A stretch of DNA of 35,071 bases from Veillonella montpellierensis DSM 17217. GTDB lineage: Bacteria > Bacillota > Negativicutes > Veillonellales > Veillonellaceae. The translations under genes and the position numbers were made by a program. Below the pieces are notes generated by a model. The model did not search any database. It was not told the origin of the DNA and worked only from the letters and a program-made list of their open reading frames with translations. Positions within the stretch are counted from its first letter, which is position 1. Each line of letters begins with the position of its first letter. The stretch lies in the NCBI RefSeq assembly GCF_000426745.1, contig NZ_AUFY01000018.1, forward strand, positions 1 through 35,071, in the 5' to 3' direction. Positions 18,235-26,836 of the stretch are shown piece after piece.

Positions 18235-18622
18235 AATACTAGAATTAGAGGTAGCCTGGAAATAAAGCTGATTGTAAAAGATCCTTTTTCCTCTGTTAAT
18301 TATCGAATAGGTAGATTAGAAATGATTGAACTTTTGATGGTATATTAATATTGCGTTAACTACCGTAAAGATAGCTTAGAAATTAAGTACTCTTAAGTAA
18401 TCGTAAGTACTCTTGTTAACTACCGTAAAGGTAGCTTAGAAAATTCTTGCTGCTGCCTGTGTTGATAAGTGGAAATTAATTACCGCATAGGTAGCTTAGA
18501 AAACACTTACAGTTGATAAATCAAGCGAAAAAATGTTAACTACCGCATAGATAGTTTAGAAAACTAAAAATTAAAACTTAAAATTCCATGTACTTAACTA
18601 CCCTGCATAGGTAGAATAGGCG
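18235..18622 (+). CRISPR. Degenerate orphan CRISPR array with type I-F-like repeats
   Basis: Repeats of 28 bases start at 18235, 18295, 18355, 18415, 18475 and 18535. The exact 60-base period means six 28-nt repeats with 32-nt spacers. A seventh, degenerate copy begins near 18593. The best repeat (18415-18442) reads GTTAACTACCG, TAAA, GGTAGCTTAGAAA, with a CTACC/GGTAG stem. It differs at four positions from the type I-F repeat known from Escherichia coli (GTTCACTGCCG...GGCAGCTTAGAAA). Two of those differences are a compensatory G-C to A-T swap in the stem. No two repeats are identical and the outermost copies are the worst, which points to decay. The spacer at 18383-18414 contains AAGTACTCTT twice. 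There are no cas genes in the window. Confidence 0.82.
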
Positions 18623-19418
18623 ATATGTTTATTATGTCGCATATAATATTTCTTTTTATTGCTAGATTGAAGAAAGTATGGTTATATGTTTTATATGTAT
18701 CATAATAAAATCAGTTTATTCAGTTCATATAGTGCATATTATATCGCTATAGATAGTGTCAATTATTTTCTATAAACGTCTTTTTATTATTAATTATCAA
18801 ACATATTTTGTGACTGGTTAAAGGTTACAGCAAATCCACGATGTATTTTACCAAAAATTTAGCATTATACTCGCTAGCAAATGTGCATACAAAAATATCT
18901 AATAATTCAATTGATGGAAACTGTTCTTTGTAACTTATTCATCTTTTTAAGTACTTATTCAGCTAATATAGTGCATATTACATCGCTATACGTATATTAT
19001 TTATTAAATAAGGTTATTATATAATGAAACTATATAACATGAATAGGTATTTTGAGTCGTACTATACTTATGGTACTATCAGATATAGAAAATAGATCGC
19101 TAGTTGGTGTTTGTATAGACACAGTCGTTAGAAACAAAATCAGAACTTTTTAATGAATACTAGTTTATATACATATAAAACCATTATAAGATAGTAGTGA
19201 TGGATACTTTTATTTTATATTAGTAGAAACTTATTCATATACAGTAGTATACTGGTTATTACACTAACGAAGGATACGTATACTGTTATAAAATATGTAA
19301 TTGGTATATGATACATATAGAAAGAAAAAATAATTAATTTACAGAGAAAAATCATATATAGAGGTTAGTTTGTGATATAATAAAATGTAAATGATACATG
19401 CAAAATGAGGTGAATGCA
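18623..19418. other. Long non-coding stretch between CRISPR array and parA
   Basis: No open frame of useful length and no recognisable cas remnant. A 36-base element beginning TTATTCAG and containing TATAGTGCATATTA is present twice (18716-18751 and 18955-18990). Its core also matches the recF start region. TATAAT at about 19376-19381 may be the -10 of the parAB promoter, but the -35 is weak. Confidence 0.5.
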
Positions 19419-20183
19419 GTGGGAAAAATTATAGCAATAACGAATCAAAAAGGTGGTGTCGGTAAAACAACAACCTCAGTCAACGTAAGTGCTTGTTTAG
19501 CTAATATGGGAAAAAAAGTACTTTTAGTTGATTTAGATTCACAAGGTAATGCGTCGAGTGGGATCGGTGTTAATAAAGATGAATTAGAGTATTGCATATA
19601 TAATGTACTAATTGAAACGTATGATATAGAAAAAATTATTCAACATACGATGCTAGAAAGATTAGATATTGCACCTGCAACGATTCAATTAGCTGGTGCT
19701 GAAGTTGATATGGTTCCCATTGTTTCACGTGAAACAATTTTAAAACAATCATTGCAATCGATTCGAGATACGTACGATTTTATTATTATAGACTGCCCAC
19801 CATCACTAGGGTTATTAACGTTGAATGCATTAACAGCAGCAGATAGCGTATTGATTCCTATTCAATGTGAATTTTATGCGTTAGAAGGCGTTAGTCAATT
19901 AATTAAAACGATTCAAATCGTGCAACAAACATCAAATCCATCGCTAGAGATTGAAGGCGTTTTATTAACGATGTTTGATGGTAGAACCAATCTATCAATT
20001 CAAGTAGCAGAAGAAGTGAAACGCTTTTTTAAGCATCATGTATATACAACCATCATACCGAGAAATGTTCGATTAAGTGAAGCTCCTAGCTATGGAGAGC
20101 CAATTATTATATATGATCCTAAATCGAAAGGGGCAGAAGTATATATGAATTTAGCTGAGGAGGTACTTGGTGATGCCTACTAG
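19419..20183 (+). CDS. parA: Chromosome-partitioning ATPase ParA (Soj)
   Basis: A 254-residue deviant-Walker ATPase that, with ParB and parS, segregates the origin region. The start is GTG 19419 (VGKIIAITNQ): GAGGTG lies 6 nt upstream, while ATG 19398 has no such signal. Walker A KGGVGKTTT lies at residues about 11-19, A' LVDLDSQGNAS near 38-48 and Walker B FIIIDCPPSLGLLTLNAL near 117-134. The C-terminus has IPRNVRLSEAPSYG, typical of chromosomal Soj. A perfect parS site is embedded in the coding sequence. parB overlaps the 3' end. Confidence 0.96.
   Translation: MGKIIAITNQKGGVGKTTTSVNVSACLANMGKKVLLVDLDSQGNASSGIGVNKDELEYCIYNVLIETYDIEKIIQHTMLERLDIAPATIQLAGAEVDMVPIVSRETILKQSLQSIRDTYDFIIIDCPPSLGLLTLNALTAADSVLIPIQCEFYALEGVSQLIKTIQIVQQTSNPSLEIEGVLLTMFDGRTNLSIQVAEEVKRFFKHHVYTTIIPRNVRLSEAPSYGEPIIIYDPKSKGAEVYMNLAEEVLGDAY
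19721..19736. promoter_or_regulatory. parS centromere site inside parA
   Basis: TGTTTCACGTGAAACA is a perfect 16-bp palindrome identical to the conserved bacterial parS consensus, the ParB loading site. It encodes part of IVSRETI in ParA without altering the protein's family pattern. Confidence 0.95.
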
Positions 20184-21099
20184 TAAGAAAAATGGAGGCT
20201 TAGGTCGAGGTATTGGTTCTTTAATGAATTTAGATAACACGAAAACGATTGATGAAATACAACAATCTAATAAAAGTGAGTTACCTATAGAGGTAATCGT
20301 TCCTAATGAAAATCAACCACGAAAAAACTTTTCTGAAGATGGACTCGCTACGTTAGTAGAATCCATTAAACAATATGGTATTGTACAACCTATTGTAGTT
20401 CGAAAATTAGGCGATATCTATCAAATTGTAGCTGGTGAACGACGATATAGAGCAGCAATAGAGGTGGGATTGCGGATAGTACCAGTTATTATAAAAAATT
20501 ATAGTACGGAAGAAGTTACTGAAATTGCATTAGTCGAAAATTTACAGCGACAAGATTTAGATCCTATTGAAGAGGCTTATGCGTATCAACGGCTCATGGA
20601 AACGTTTAAACAAACACAGGAAAAAATAGCAGTAAAATTGGGACGAAGCCGATCTCATGTAGCTAATATGATGCGTTTGTTGCAATTGCCAGAACCAATT
20701 CGAAATGATTTGTCTGTTGGTGATCTTACCATTGGTCAAGCTAGACCTTTATTAGGATTGAAAGATGAAGCATTACAGTTAGAAGCAGTAGAAAAAATAA
20801 AAGAAGGAGAATTGAGTGCTCGTCAAGTGGAGGCATTAGTAAAAACACTAGTTAAGCCAAAACAGGTGAAAAAAGATACTATCAAATCTAGTTCTAACGA
20901 TTCTGCAGAAATTCGTGCCTTAGTAGAACAACTTAAAGTAAGTTTAGGAACGCCCGTAGCGATTAAGTTGAATACAGGTAAGACGATGAAAGGGCGTATT
21001 GAAATTTCATTTTCTTCAGAGCGTGAACTAGAACGATTGCTATCTTATATGCAGTCCCATGATGAAAGTGATACTCATATTGATTCCTTTCGCGTTTAG
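20173..21099 (+). CDS. parB: Chromosome-partitioning protein ParB (Spo0J family)
   Basis: A 308-residue CTP-dependent DNA clamp that loads at parS. The start is ATG 20173 with GAGGAGG 9 nt upstream, inside the last 11 bases of parA. N-terminal GLGRGIGSLM is the ParA-stimulating peptide. The CTP-binding GERRYRAAIEVG and ENLQRQDLDPIEEA motifs are clear. The helix-turn-helix is in VKLGRSRSHVANMMRLLQLP. The C-terminal dimerisation region ends normally. It forms a translationally coupled pair with parA. Confidence 0.96.
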   Translation: MPTSKKNGGLGRGIGSLMNLDNTKTIDEIQQSNKSELPIEVIVPNENQPRKNFSEDGLATLVESIKQYGIVQPIVVRKLGDIYQIVAGERRYRAAIEVGLRIVPVIIKNYSTEEVTEIALVENLQRQDLDPIEEAYAYQRLMETFKQTQEKIAVKLGRSRSHVANMMRLLQLPEPIRNDLSVGDLTIGQARPLLGLKDEALQLEAVEKIKEGELSARQVEALVKTLVKPKQVKKDTIKSSSNDSAEIRALVEQLKVSLGTPVAIKLNTGKTMKGRIEISFSSERELERLLSYMQSHDESDTHIDSFRV

Positions 21100-21116
21100 T
21101 AATTAGAAAGTAAATT

Positions 21117-22343
21117 ATGTCAACTATAGAATATACCCCTAAAAGTAATCGAATCCATATAGGATTTTTTGGACCTTGCAATGCAGGAAAATCTACGTTA
21201 ATTAATATGTTAACAGATCAGGAAGTGTCGTTAGTAGCATCTGTAGCTGGTACGACAACAGATCCAGTTAGTAAAGCTATGGAAATTTTACCGTTAGGCC
21301 CTGTCATGATTACCGATACAGCTGGTATTGATGATACGTCTGAGTTAGGTGCATTGCGTATCAAAAAAACAAAAACCTTACTACCGACCATAAATATTGC
21401 TGTGTACGTAGTAAGAAATGATGTACCAATTTCTGAATTGGATATAGAATGGATACATTTATTATCCTCTCATCATGTGCCTATCGTCTTATGTGTGAAT
21501 CAAGTAGACCCATCACTTTCTATAGACGAGTATTTGGCCTCCTATCCTATGATAAAAGAACAAGTTAAAGCGATTGGCAGTGCTAATTTTCTAGAAAAAG
21601 ATCAAAGATTAGCATTACTTGATATGTTAGGACATATACAACCGATTGATGGGGAAGAGGAAACTACGTTATTAGAAGGAATTATTGAAGCCGGTGATAT
21701 CGTTGTATTAGTGTGTCCCATTGATAGTGCAGCACCAAAAGGACGATTGATTTTACCACAGGTACAAATGATACGAGAAATTCTCAACAAACGTGGCTTG
21801 GCGGTGGTTGTTCAAACAGAGGAATTAGCACAAACACTTGATTCATTAAGTAAAGAACCTCGGTTGGTAATTACTGATTCACAAGCTTTTGAAGAGGTAT
21901 CTCAAATAGTGCCACTGCATATACCATTAACATCGTTTTCAATTTTAATGGCTCGCTTTAAAGGACGATTAAAAGAATTGGTAAAGGGGATTCATGCAGT
22001 TAAACAGTTACAACCTGGTTCAAAGGTGTTGATTAGTGAAGGATGTACTCACAGACGACAATGTGATGATATTGGTACCGTGAAAATACCTAAATGGTTA
22101 GAAAAACAAGGGTATAAAGATTTAGATTTACATTGGAGTTCTGGCGGTCACTTTCCAGAAGATATAGAAACCTATGATTTAATTATCCATTGTGGTGCGT
22201 GCATGTTAACACGACGTGAAGTGTTACATCGCATTGATATTTCTACGATACATGGTGTACCAATTGTAAATTATGGTATTTTAATTGCTGAATTGCATGG
22301 TATTTTAGAAAGGGCTATTAGTCCCTTCTGTAATGAATTATAA
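21117..22343 (+). CDS. hydF: [FeFe]-hydrogenase H-cluster maturation GTPase HydF
   Basis: A 408-residue scaffold GTPase that, with the radical-SAM enzymes HydE and HydG, builds the 2Fe subcluster of [FeFe]-hydrogenase. The N-terminal GTPase has GPCNAGKST (P-loop, about 19-27), TTTDPV (G2), DTAGIDD (G3) and NQVD (G4). The C-terminal cluster ligands are the CTHRRQC segment and, about 50 residues on, HCGACMLTRRE, matching the CxH...HCxxC pattern. The ribosome-binding site is weak (AGAAAG). It follows parB after 17 bases. Neither hydE, hydG nor a hydrogenase is in the window, so they must lie elsewhere if the pathway works. Confidence 0.95.
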   Translation: MSTIEYTPKSNRIHIGFFGPCNAGKSTLINMLTDQEVSLVASVAGTTTDPVSKAMEILPLGPVMITDTAGIDDTSELGALRIKKTKTLLPTINIAVYVVRNDVPISELDIEWIHLLSSHHVPIVLCVNQVDPSLSIDEYLASYPMIKEQVKAIGSANFLEKDQRLALLDMLGHIQPIDGEEETTLLEGIIEAGDIVVLVCPIDSAAPKGRLILPQVQMIREILNKRGLAVVVQTEELAQTLDSLSKEPRLVITDSQAFEEVSQIVPLHIPLTSFSILMARFKGRLKELVKGIHAVKQLQPGSKVLISEGCTHRRQCDDIGTVKIPKWLEKQGYKDLDLHWSSGGHFPEDIETYDLIIHCGACMLTRREVLHRIDISTIHGVPIVNYGILIAELHGILERAISPFCNEL

Positions 22344-22366
22344 TAAGAGAGATGAAAGGTGTTAGC

Positions 22367-22888
22367 ATGTTAGAAAATATTCTACCGTGGCTAGGAGCTA
22401 TAAGTGTAATTATTTGTATTATACTATTGTTCTATTGTATTAATTTACAAATAAAAATTAGTCGACTTTATAAAAAATATAATTTTTTTATGAAAGGCGA
22501 TGATGGTAATAGTTTGGAGAGAAAGTTATCTGTAGAAATTACAGAAATTCGTGAAGCCGCTAAATCGATTGACAGTTTATTTCAAGAACAATATGCGATT
22601 AGAAATATACAGCATAGTACACTACAAAAAATTGGGTTTGTGAAGTACAATGCCTTTGAAAATATTGGTAATGATTTGTCATTTTCCTTAACGATTTTAG
22701 ATGGAAACAATAATGGTATTATTATTTCTAGTATTTATGGGCGTAATGAATCGCGTATATTTAGTAAACCTATTGTGAAAGGAAGTTGTATCGATAGTCT
22801 TTCACAGGAAGAATTAGAAAGTTTAAATGAAGCATTAGGAGAAACAAGTAATGCAGATGCATTAGAACGTGTTTCTGTAGATAAGTAG
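22367..22888 (+). CDS. DUF4446 family membrane-anchored protein
   Basis: A 173-residue protein with one N-terminal membrane segment (about residues 5-26, LPWLGAISVIICIILLFYCI), a helical stretch, then a C-terminal domain. The family hallmark is VKYNAFENIGNDLSFSLTIL followed by GIIISSIYGRNESRIFSKPI. Such proteins commonly sit next to parAB in Firmicutes; function is unknown. I prefer ATG 22367 because AAAGGTG precedes it; ATG 22352, five codons upstream, is the alternative. Confidence 0.8.
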   Translation: MLENILPWLGAISVIICIILLFYCINLQIKISRLYKKYNFFMKGDDGNSLERKLSVEITEIREAAKSIDSLFQEQYAIRNIQHSTLQKIGFVKYNAFENIGNDLSFSLTILDGNNNGIIISSIYGRNESRIFSKPIVKGSCIDSLSQEELESLNEALGETSNADALERVSVDK

Positions 22889-23033
22889 AAGATAGTGTAA
22901 GTATTGTATTATGGTAGATACTAGCGTACTTTTACATATAAACGTATGATACGTATACCTGTGTGATAGGTGAGTTATCATTGTATCTATTTTATAGTTT
23001 TATACGTGTGCATGGATAGAAGGTTGTAGGTAT

Positions 23034-24047
23034 TTGAATAACATTCGATTACAGATAGGCATCATATGGAAACGGTTATATAAGCTATGTAGACCTTCAA
23101 ATTGGTTATATACGACCGTTAGACAAGAAGATGGATCCTATCATATTACGATTAGCAAACAACAGAGTAAAATTATTATTCTGATAGTTTGTATGATGAT
23201 TATTTTGTCAATGGCCGCTTGTATATGGGGGATTGTAAGAGAAACTGAAGTATGGCAATTGCGAGAAAAAAATCAAATGCAAGGTGATCAACTCAAATTA
23301 TTAGATCAGAAAATACAAATGCTAGATAAAAAGATGAATGTGTTAGATTCTTTGGACCAAGAAATTCGTCAGATGATTAAAGGTTCTGAATCAGGACACG
23401 TACCACAAGGGGGGCCTGATCACGATCAGGTCCCATTATCTACTAGTGATGAAACAGCAGCAGATGGTGATCAAAGTAGTATTACAGCTATGTCTATTAA
23501 ATTATCGAAATTGGATCGACAAGCACAAAAACGGTTAGTTTCTTTTTATATGTTGCGGTCTATTTTAAAAGACAGTGCCAGTGATAGTATAAAAAATTTG
23601 AAAAATCTAAACATAGCTACGAATGGATCCTCTACTTCTAATAGTGCGATGCCAAGTATTTGGCCATCAAAAGGTGTGATTACTTCATACTTTGGCAATC
23701 GTGTCGATCCCGTATATGGCGGCAGCGGTTTTCATGAAGGTGTTGATATAGCTGATGATTATAATTCACCGATTGTGGCTACAGCGGATGGGGTAGTGAT
23801 GATCGCTAGCAGTACAGATGGAGGATATGGTAATTTAGTAGAAATTAATCATGGTAATGGATTTGTTACTCGCTATGGTCATAACTCGATGTTACTAGTA
23901 TCGCCAGGTACAAAGGTTACACAAGGTCAAGTGATTGCATTGATGGGCAGTACGGGTAAAAGTACGGGACCTCATGTGCATTATGAAGTACGTATTAATG
24001 GATCGCCTGTGGATCCTATGTTATTTTTACCAATCAGTAATCATTGA
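23034..24047 (+). CDS. M23-family peptidoglycan endopeptidase, membrane-anchored
   Basis: A 337-residue envelope protein. Residues about 45-67 (KIIILIVCMMIILSMAACIW) form a membrane anchor, followed by a coiled coil (roughly 75-115). The C-terminal LytM/M23 domain runs from about residue 215 with the zinc-binding set HEGVDIA (H..D) and HVHYE, preceded by SYFGNRVDP. These residues suggest active metallopeptidase, acting on peptide crosslinks, possibly at division or in the outer-membrane-tethered wall. The only in-frame start near the N-terminus is TTG 23034, with AGG-type signals just upstream. It sits between DUF4446 and the adenosyltransferase gene. Confidence 0.88.
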   Translation: MNNIRLQIGIIWKRLYKLCRPSNWLYTTVRQEDGSYHITISKQQSKIIILIVCMMIILSMAACIWGIVRETEVWQLREKNQMQGDQLKLLDQKIQMLDKKMNVLDSLDQEIRQMIKGSESGHVPQGGPDHDQVPLSTSDETAADGDQSSITAMSIKLSKLDRQAQKRLVSFYMLRSILKDSASDSIKNLKNLNIATNGSSTSNSAMPSIWPSKGVITSYFGNRVDPVYGGSGFHEGVDIADDYNSPIVATADGVVMIASSTDGGYGNLVEINHGNGFVTRYGHNSMLLVSPGTKVTQGQVIALMGSTGKSTGPHVHYEVRINGSPVDPMLFLPISNH

Positions 24048-24065
24048 TAAGAGGGATGGGCTGGT

Positions 24066-24644
24066 ATGAGAGGATATGTACAAGTTTATACAGGTGATGG
24101 AAAAGGGAAAACTACAGCGGCTATTGGTCTAGCAATTCGGGCAATTGGTGCTGGTAAGCGAGTGTTAGTATTACAATTTATGAAATCAAAAGTCTATAGT
24201 GAACATGCTATACTAGAATCGTTACCAGGCATAACGTTAGAGACTGTAGGGAAACCGTTTTTTATTATTCCTAAGGGAATGAAATCAGAGGAAGAGTTAG
24301 CTCGTTGGGGCGATGAAGTCGTTGTATTTGAAGCAGGGCATCCACCTCAAGAATATATTGATTTAATCAAAAAAGGCTATAATCGTGCCATAGAGGCAGT
24401 ACAATCTAATGAGTTTGATATGGTCATAGTAGATGAATACAATATGGCACTCTTTTTCGAATTAATTAGTTGGGAAGACACTAAACAGTTACTTGATGTA
24501 CGTAATCCATCTATAGAATTAATTTTTACAGGTCGTGGTGCGCCAAAGGAATTGATAGAAGCTGCTGATTTGGTAACAGAAATGAAAGAAATTAAACATT
24601 ACTATACGCAAGGTGTCAATGCGCGATTAGGTATTGAAAACTAA
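24066..24644 (+). CDS. cobO: Cob(I)yrinic acid a,c-diamide adenosyltransferase
   Basis: A 192-residue CobA/CobO/BtuR-type enzyme that adds the adenosyl group from ATP to the corrinoid cobalt. The P-loop TGDGKGKTTAAIGLA is at residues 9-23, VIVDEYNMAL near 121-130 and the family ending HYYTQGVNARLGIEN is intact. GAGGG precedes ATG 24066. The preceding peptidase gene ends 18 bases upstream. It makes adenosylcobalamin and so connects functionally, though not by operon, to the cobalamin-dependent MetH block in the window. Confidence 0.93.
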   Translation: MRGYVQVYTGDGKGKTTAAIGLAIRAIGAGKRVLVLQFMKSKVYSEHAILESLPGITLETVGKPFFIIPKGMKSEEELARWGDEVVVFEAGHPPQEYIDLIKKGYNRAIEAVQSNEFDMVIVDEYNMALFFELISWEDTKQLLDVRNPSIELIFTGRGAPKELIEAADLVTEMKEIKHYYTQGVNARLGIEN

Positions 24645-24967
24645 GATAATCAAAAATCTTTCATTGTTATAGAGTTACATTACCATAGGCGTAGACTGTT
24701 AATTGTAGAATAGAGCATAGTAATTAGTATTCAATTCATTCAACATACGTACTTGGTTTGACCATAGTGCATGTGAATAAAAAATATGTGACTCATGCTT
24801 ACATAGACGGATAGAAATTTGTAGACATAGCAGTTTATTCTTGGTTACGTAGATAGATGACATGTAGCTATGTAGAGTTTTTTATAGACTTTAAAAAAAA
24901 TAAAGGATTTTATAAGGCTGTATCGAATATATATAAGTATATATTATTTTGAAAGCAGGTGATGCAT
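24645..24967. other. Intergenic stretch, nothing firm
   Basis: About 320 bases without a gene. No clear terminator follows cobO, and no near-consensus promoter or riboswitch was recognised before the DUF2953 gene. Confidence 0.4.
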
Positions 24968-25921
24968 ATGTCTGGCATTGGAATAGCATTACTGGTTATA
25001 CTCATAGTCATTATTTCTCTGTTAGTGATTGTGTTAATCAGTCCAGTTACTTACCGCATTGATATTAATGGTAGGCATCCCTATACATTTGAAGGTAAGT
25101 TATCATGGTTGTATCGTATATTTTCCGTTCATGTTCGCTATGAACAAGGAAAGCCATTTTTTAAAGAGGTCTATATATTAGGGCGTATGAAAATTGGCCC
25201 TGCCAGAGATTATGAAGAATGGTTAGCAAAACGTGTAGAAGAAGAAGTAGATATAAAAGCATCTAAACAGTATGATGAACCTATCAGTACAAAAGAGGTG
25301 CACGTAGAAGAAAGGGATACGGAGCCAGTTATCGAAAAGGTAGTATTTACAGAAGATGGGAATATACAAGAAATTGTGTGCCAATCGGATGATACAGTCA
25401 CTGGGACGGATGATGCGAATCATAAGAAAAAAACTATTTTTTCATCATTGCAAGAGTTTACAGCGACGCTTGCTGATAAGAAAAAACAATTTCATAAAAA
25501 GATTGATAACGTATTACAGAAAGATTCAAAAGTGCCCTTTGATTGGTGGGTACCCTATGTGAAAAATCCTGCATTATATAAGGCACTTTACGTAGTGAGT
25601 AAACGAATGTATGACCATTCTAAGCCAAGAAAAATGTATATAGAAGGCACATATGGGTGTGGCAATGCGTATTATACAGGTCTCATTGCTGGTGTATTAT
25701 ATAGTGTTTGGCCTCATGGTATGAAAGATGTTCGATTAGAGTATATCAAGCCCGTTTGTGATGGTAGTGGATATATATATGGGAGAATTATTCCTGCTGT
25801 TATGGCTTGGTATGGTACTCAATTTATGGTAACAAAAGCTGTAAGAACATTTGTGGTAGCTGGTATGAAAGTATTTTTTATTAAACGAAAAGAAGCAAAA
25901 GCGAAACAATCAGTAGCCTAA
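24968..25921 (+). CDS. DUF2953 family membrane protein
   Basis: A 317-residue protein starting at ATG 24968 with AGGTG 6 nt upstream. An N-terminal membrane helix (IGIALLVILIVIISLLVIVL) precedes ISPVTYRIDINGRHP and a charged Lys/Glu-rich middle (about 85-185). The C-terminal half has RKMYIEGTYGCGNAYYTGLI and IYGRIIPAVMAWYG. DUF2953 genes typically neighbour ytfJ in Clostridia and Bacilli, as here (26222). Molecular function is unknown. Confidence 0.72.
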   Translation: MSGIGIALLVILIVIISLLVIVLISPVTYRIDINGRHPYTFEGKLSWLYRIFSVHVRYEQGKPFFKEVYILGRMKIGPARDYEEWLAKRVEEEVDIKASKQYDEPISTKEVHVEERDTEPVIEKVVFTEDGNIQEIVCQSDDTVTGTDDANHKKKTIFSSLQEFTATLADKKKQFHKKIDNVLQKDSKVPFDWWVPYVKNPALYKALYVVSKRMYDHSKPRKMYIEGTYGCGNAYYTGLIAGVLYSVWPHGMKDVRLEYIKPVCDGSGYIYGRIIPAVMAWYGTQFMVTKAVRTFVVAGMKVFFIKRKEAKAKQSVA

Positions 25922-26221
25922 TCGTACTTTCAGAGGAGAACTCGAAGTAATTATGAGGTAAATGTGTAAGTAAATATATTGGTAGTCAACGTATTATATG
26001 TGTAACCTATGTAGAGAGTACATCAATTCTTCTATATGCATACTTTATATCAATCACCTATTGTGAATCGTTGGATGACAAGTATATAATGAATGTAGAT
26101 AGATGGCAGTATCATTAGTAATTAAGAATAGGCGTAAGTTTAATACGTTACCAATAGATAATGAATGATAGATTATTATCATGTGTACATAGTGTGGTCA
26201 TAAACCTGAGGAGGATACGTC
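25922..26221. promoter_or_regulatory. Spacer with candidate promoter for the ytfJ-like gene
   Basis: A 300-base stretch without a gene. TTGTGA (26061-26066), an 18-nt spacer and TATAAT (26085-26090) form a plausible promoter, giving a leader of about 125 bases to the gene at 26222. Confidence 0.45.
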
Positions 26222-26575
26222 ATGGATGGAGTAAAAGAAAATTTAGAAACCTTATTTGAACGATTTAAAGACATGATTAAAGTGGAAACAGTCGTTGGCG
26301 AAGCTGTTAAAATCGGTGATGCTACGTTAGTTCCTTTTGTAGATGTTACATTTGGTTTTGGATCAGGATCGCGCAATAATGAACTAGGCGGTGGCGGTGG
26401 TGGTGCCAAGATGGAACCAACAGCCATTTTAGTTGTGAAAGGGGAACGTATTGAATTATTCAATATTAAAGGAACAGCCTATACATCAGGTTTTGATCGA
26501 TTAGTAGGTATGGTGCCAGATGTCATTGCAAAATTAAAAACAGACAAATATATTTATCTTAATGAAGAAGACTAA
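26222..26575 (+). CDS. ytfJ: GerW/YtfJ family protein
   Basis: A 117-residue protein with the family pattern: N-terminal ENLETLFERFKDMIKVETVVGEAV, VPFVDVTFGFGSGS, a glycine run (GGGGGGAKMEP) and AILVVKGERIELFNIKG. In Bacillus this family (YtfJ, GerW) is made in the forespore and affects germination. Here the neighbouring DUF2953 gene is conserved too. If this organism does not sporulate, as expected for Veillonella, the protein is either a relic or has another role. GAGGAGG lies 8 nt before ATG 26222. Confidence 0.85.
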   Translation: MDGVKENLETLFERFKDMIKVETVVGEAVKIGDATLVPFVDVTFGFGSGSRNNELGGGGGGAKMEPTAILVVKGERIELFNIKGTAYTSGFDRLVGMVPDVIAKLKTDKYIYLNEED

Positions 26576-26609
26576 TATATTTTACTAAAGAATACAAGTA
26601 GTAGTATAT

Positions 26610-26664
26610 AATAAGCATTGTAACTAAGAATACTAAGTAGTATAGTGTTGCAATGCTTATTTTG
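26610..26664 (+). terminator. Probable terminator after ytfJ
   Basis: AATAAGCATTG (26610-26620) pairs with CAATGCTTATT (26651-26661), followed by TTG. The 30-base loop contains its own small hairpin ATACT/AGTAT. Stem strong, T-run short. Confidence 0.5.
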
Positions 26665-26767
26665 TGTATATGTTATATGATTGAACGTATATGAAATCTG
26701 GATATATGTATTTTTTATGATTTTCATGTAGAATCGATGCAATATATAAGGTAATCGTGTTTATTGA

Positions 26768-26796
26768 TTGCTATCTATACATAATTACGGTATAAT
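26768..26796 (+). promoter_or_regulatory. Promoter of ompH
   Basis: TTGCTA (26768-26773), 17-nt spacer, perfect TATAAT (26791-26796). Start expected near 26803, giving a short leader with a small AGAGT/ACTCT hairpin before the GGAGG. Confidence 0.6.
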
Positions 26797-26836
26797 GATA
26801 TAGAGTATATTAACTCTTTATAAGGAGGATATGAAG

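Noticed and set aside
17957-18235. Known riboswitch (SAM, cobalamin or T-box) before the methionine operon
   Set aside because: The transcribed leader is short and none of the conserved cores I know (for example the T-box TGGNACCGCG or a B12 box) is visible; only a generic attenuator-like hairpin is reported.
18623-19418. cas gene remnants next to the CRISPR array
   Set aside because: No open frame or recognisable Cas motif on either strand; the stretch appears non-coding.
26179-26463. Minus-strand frame rich in Pro/Ser opposite ytfJ
   Set aside because: Shadow of the glycine-rich stretch in the real gene on the plus strand.
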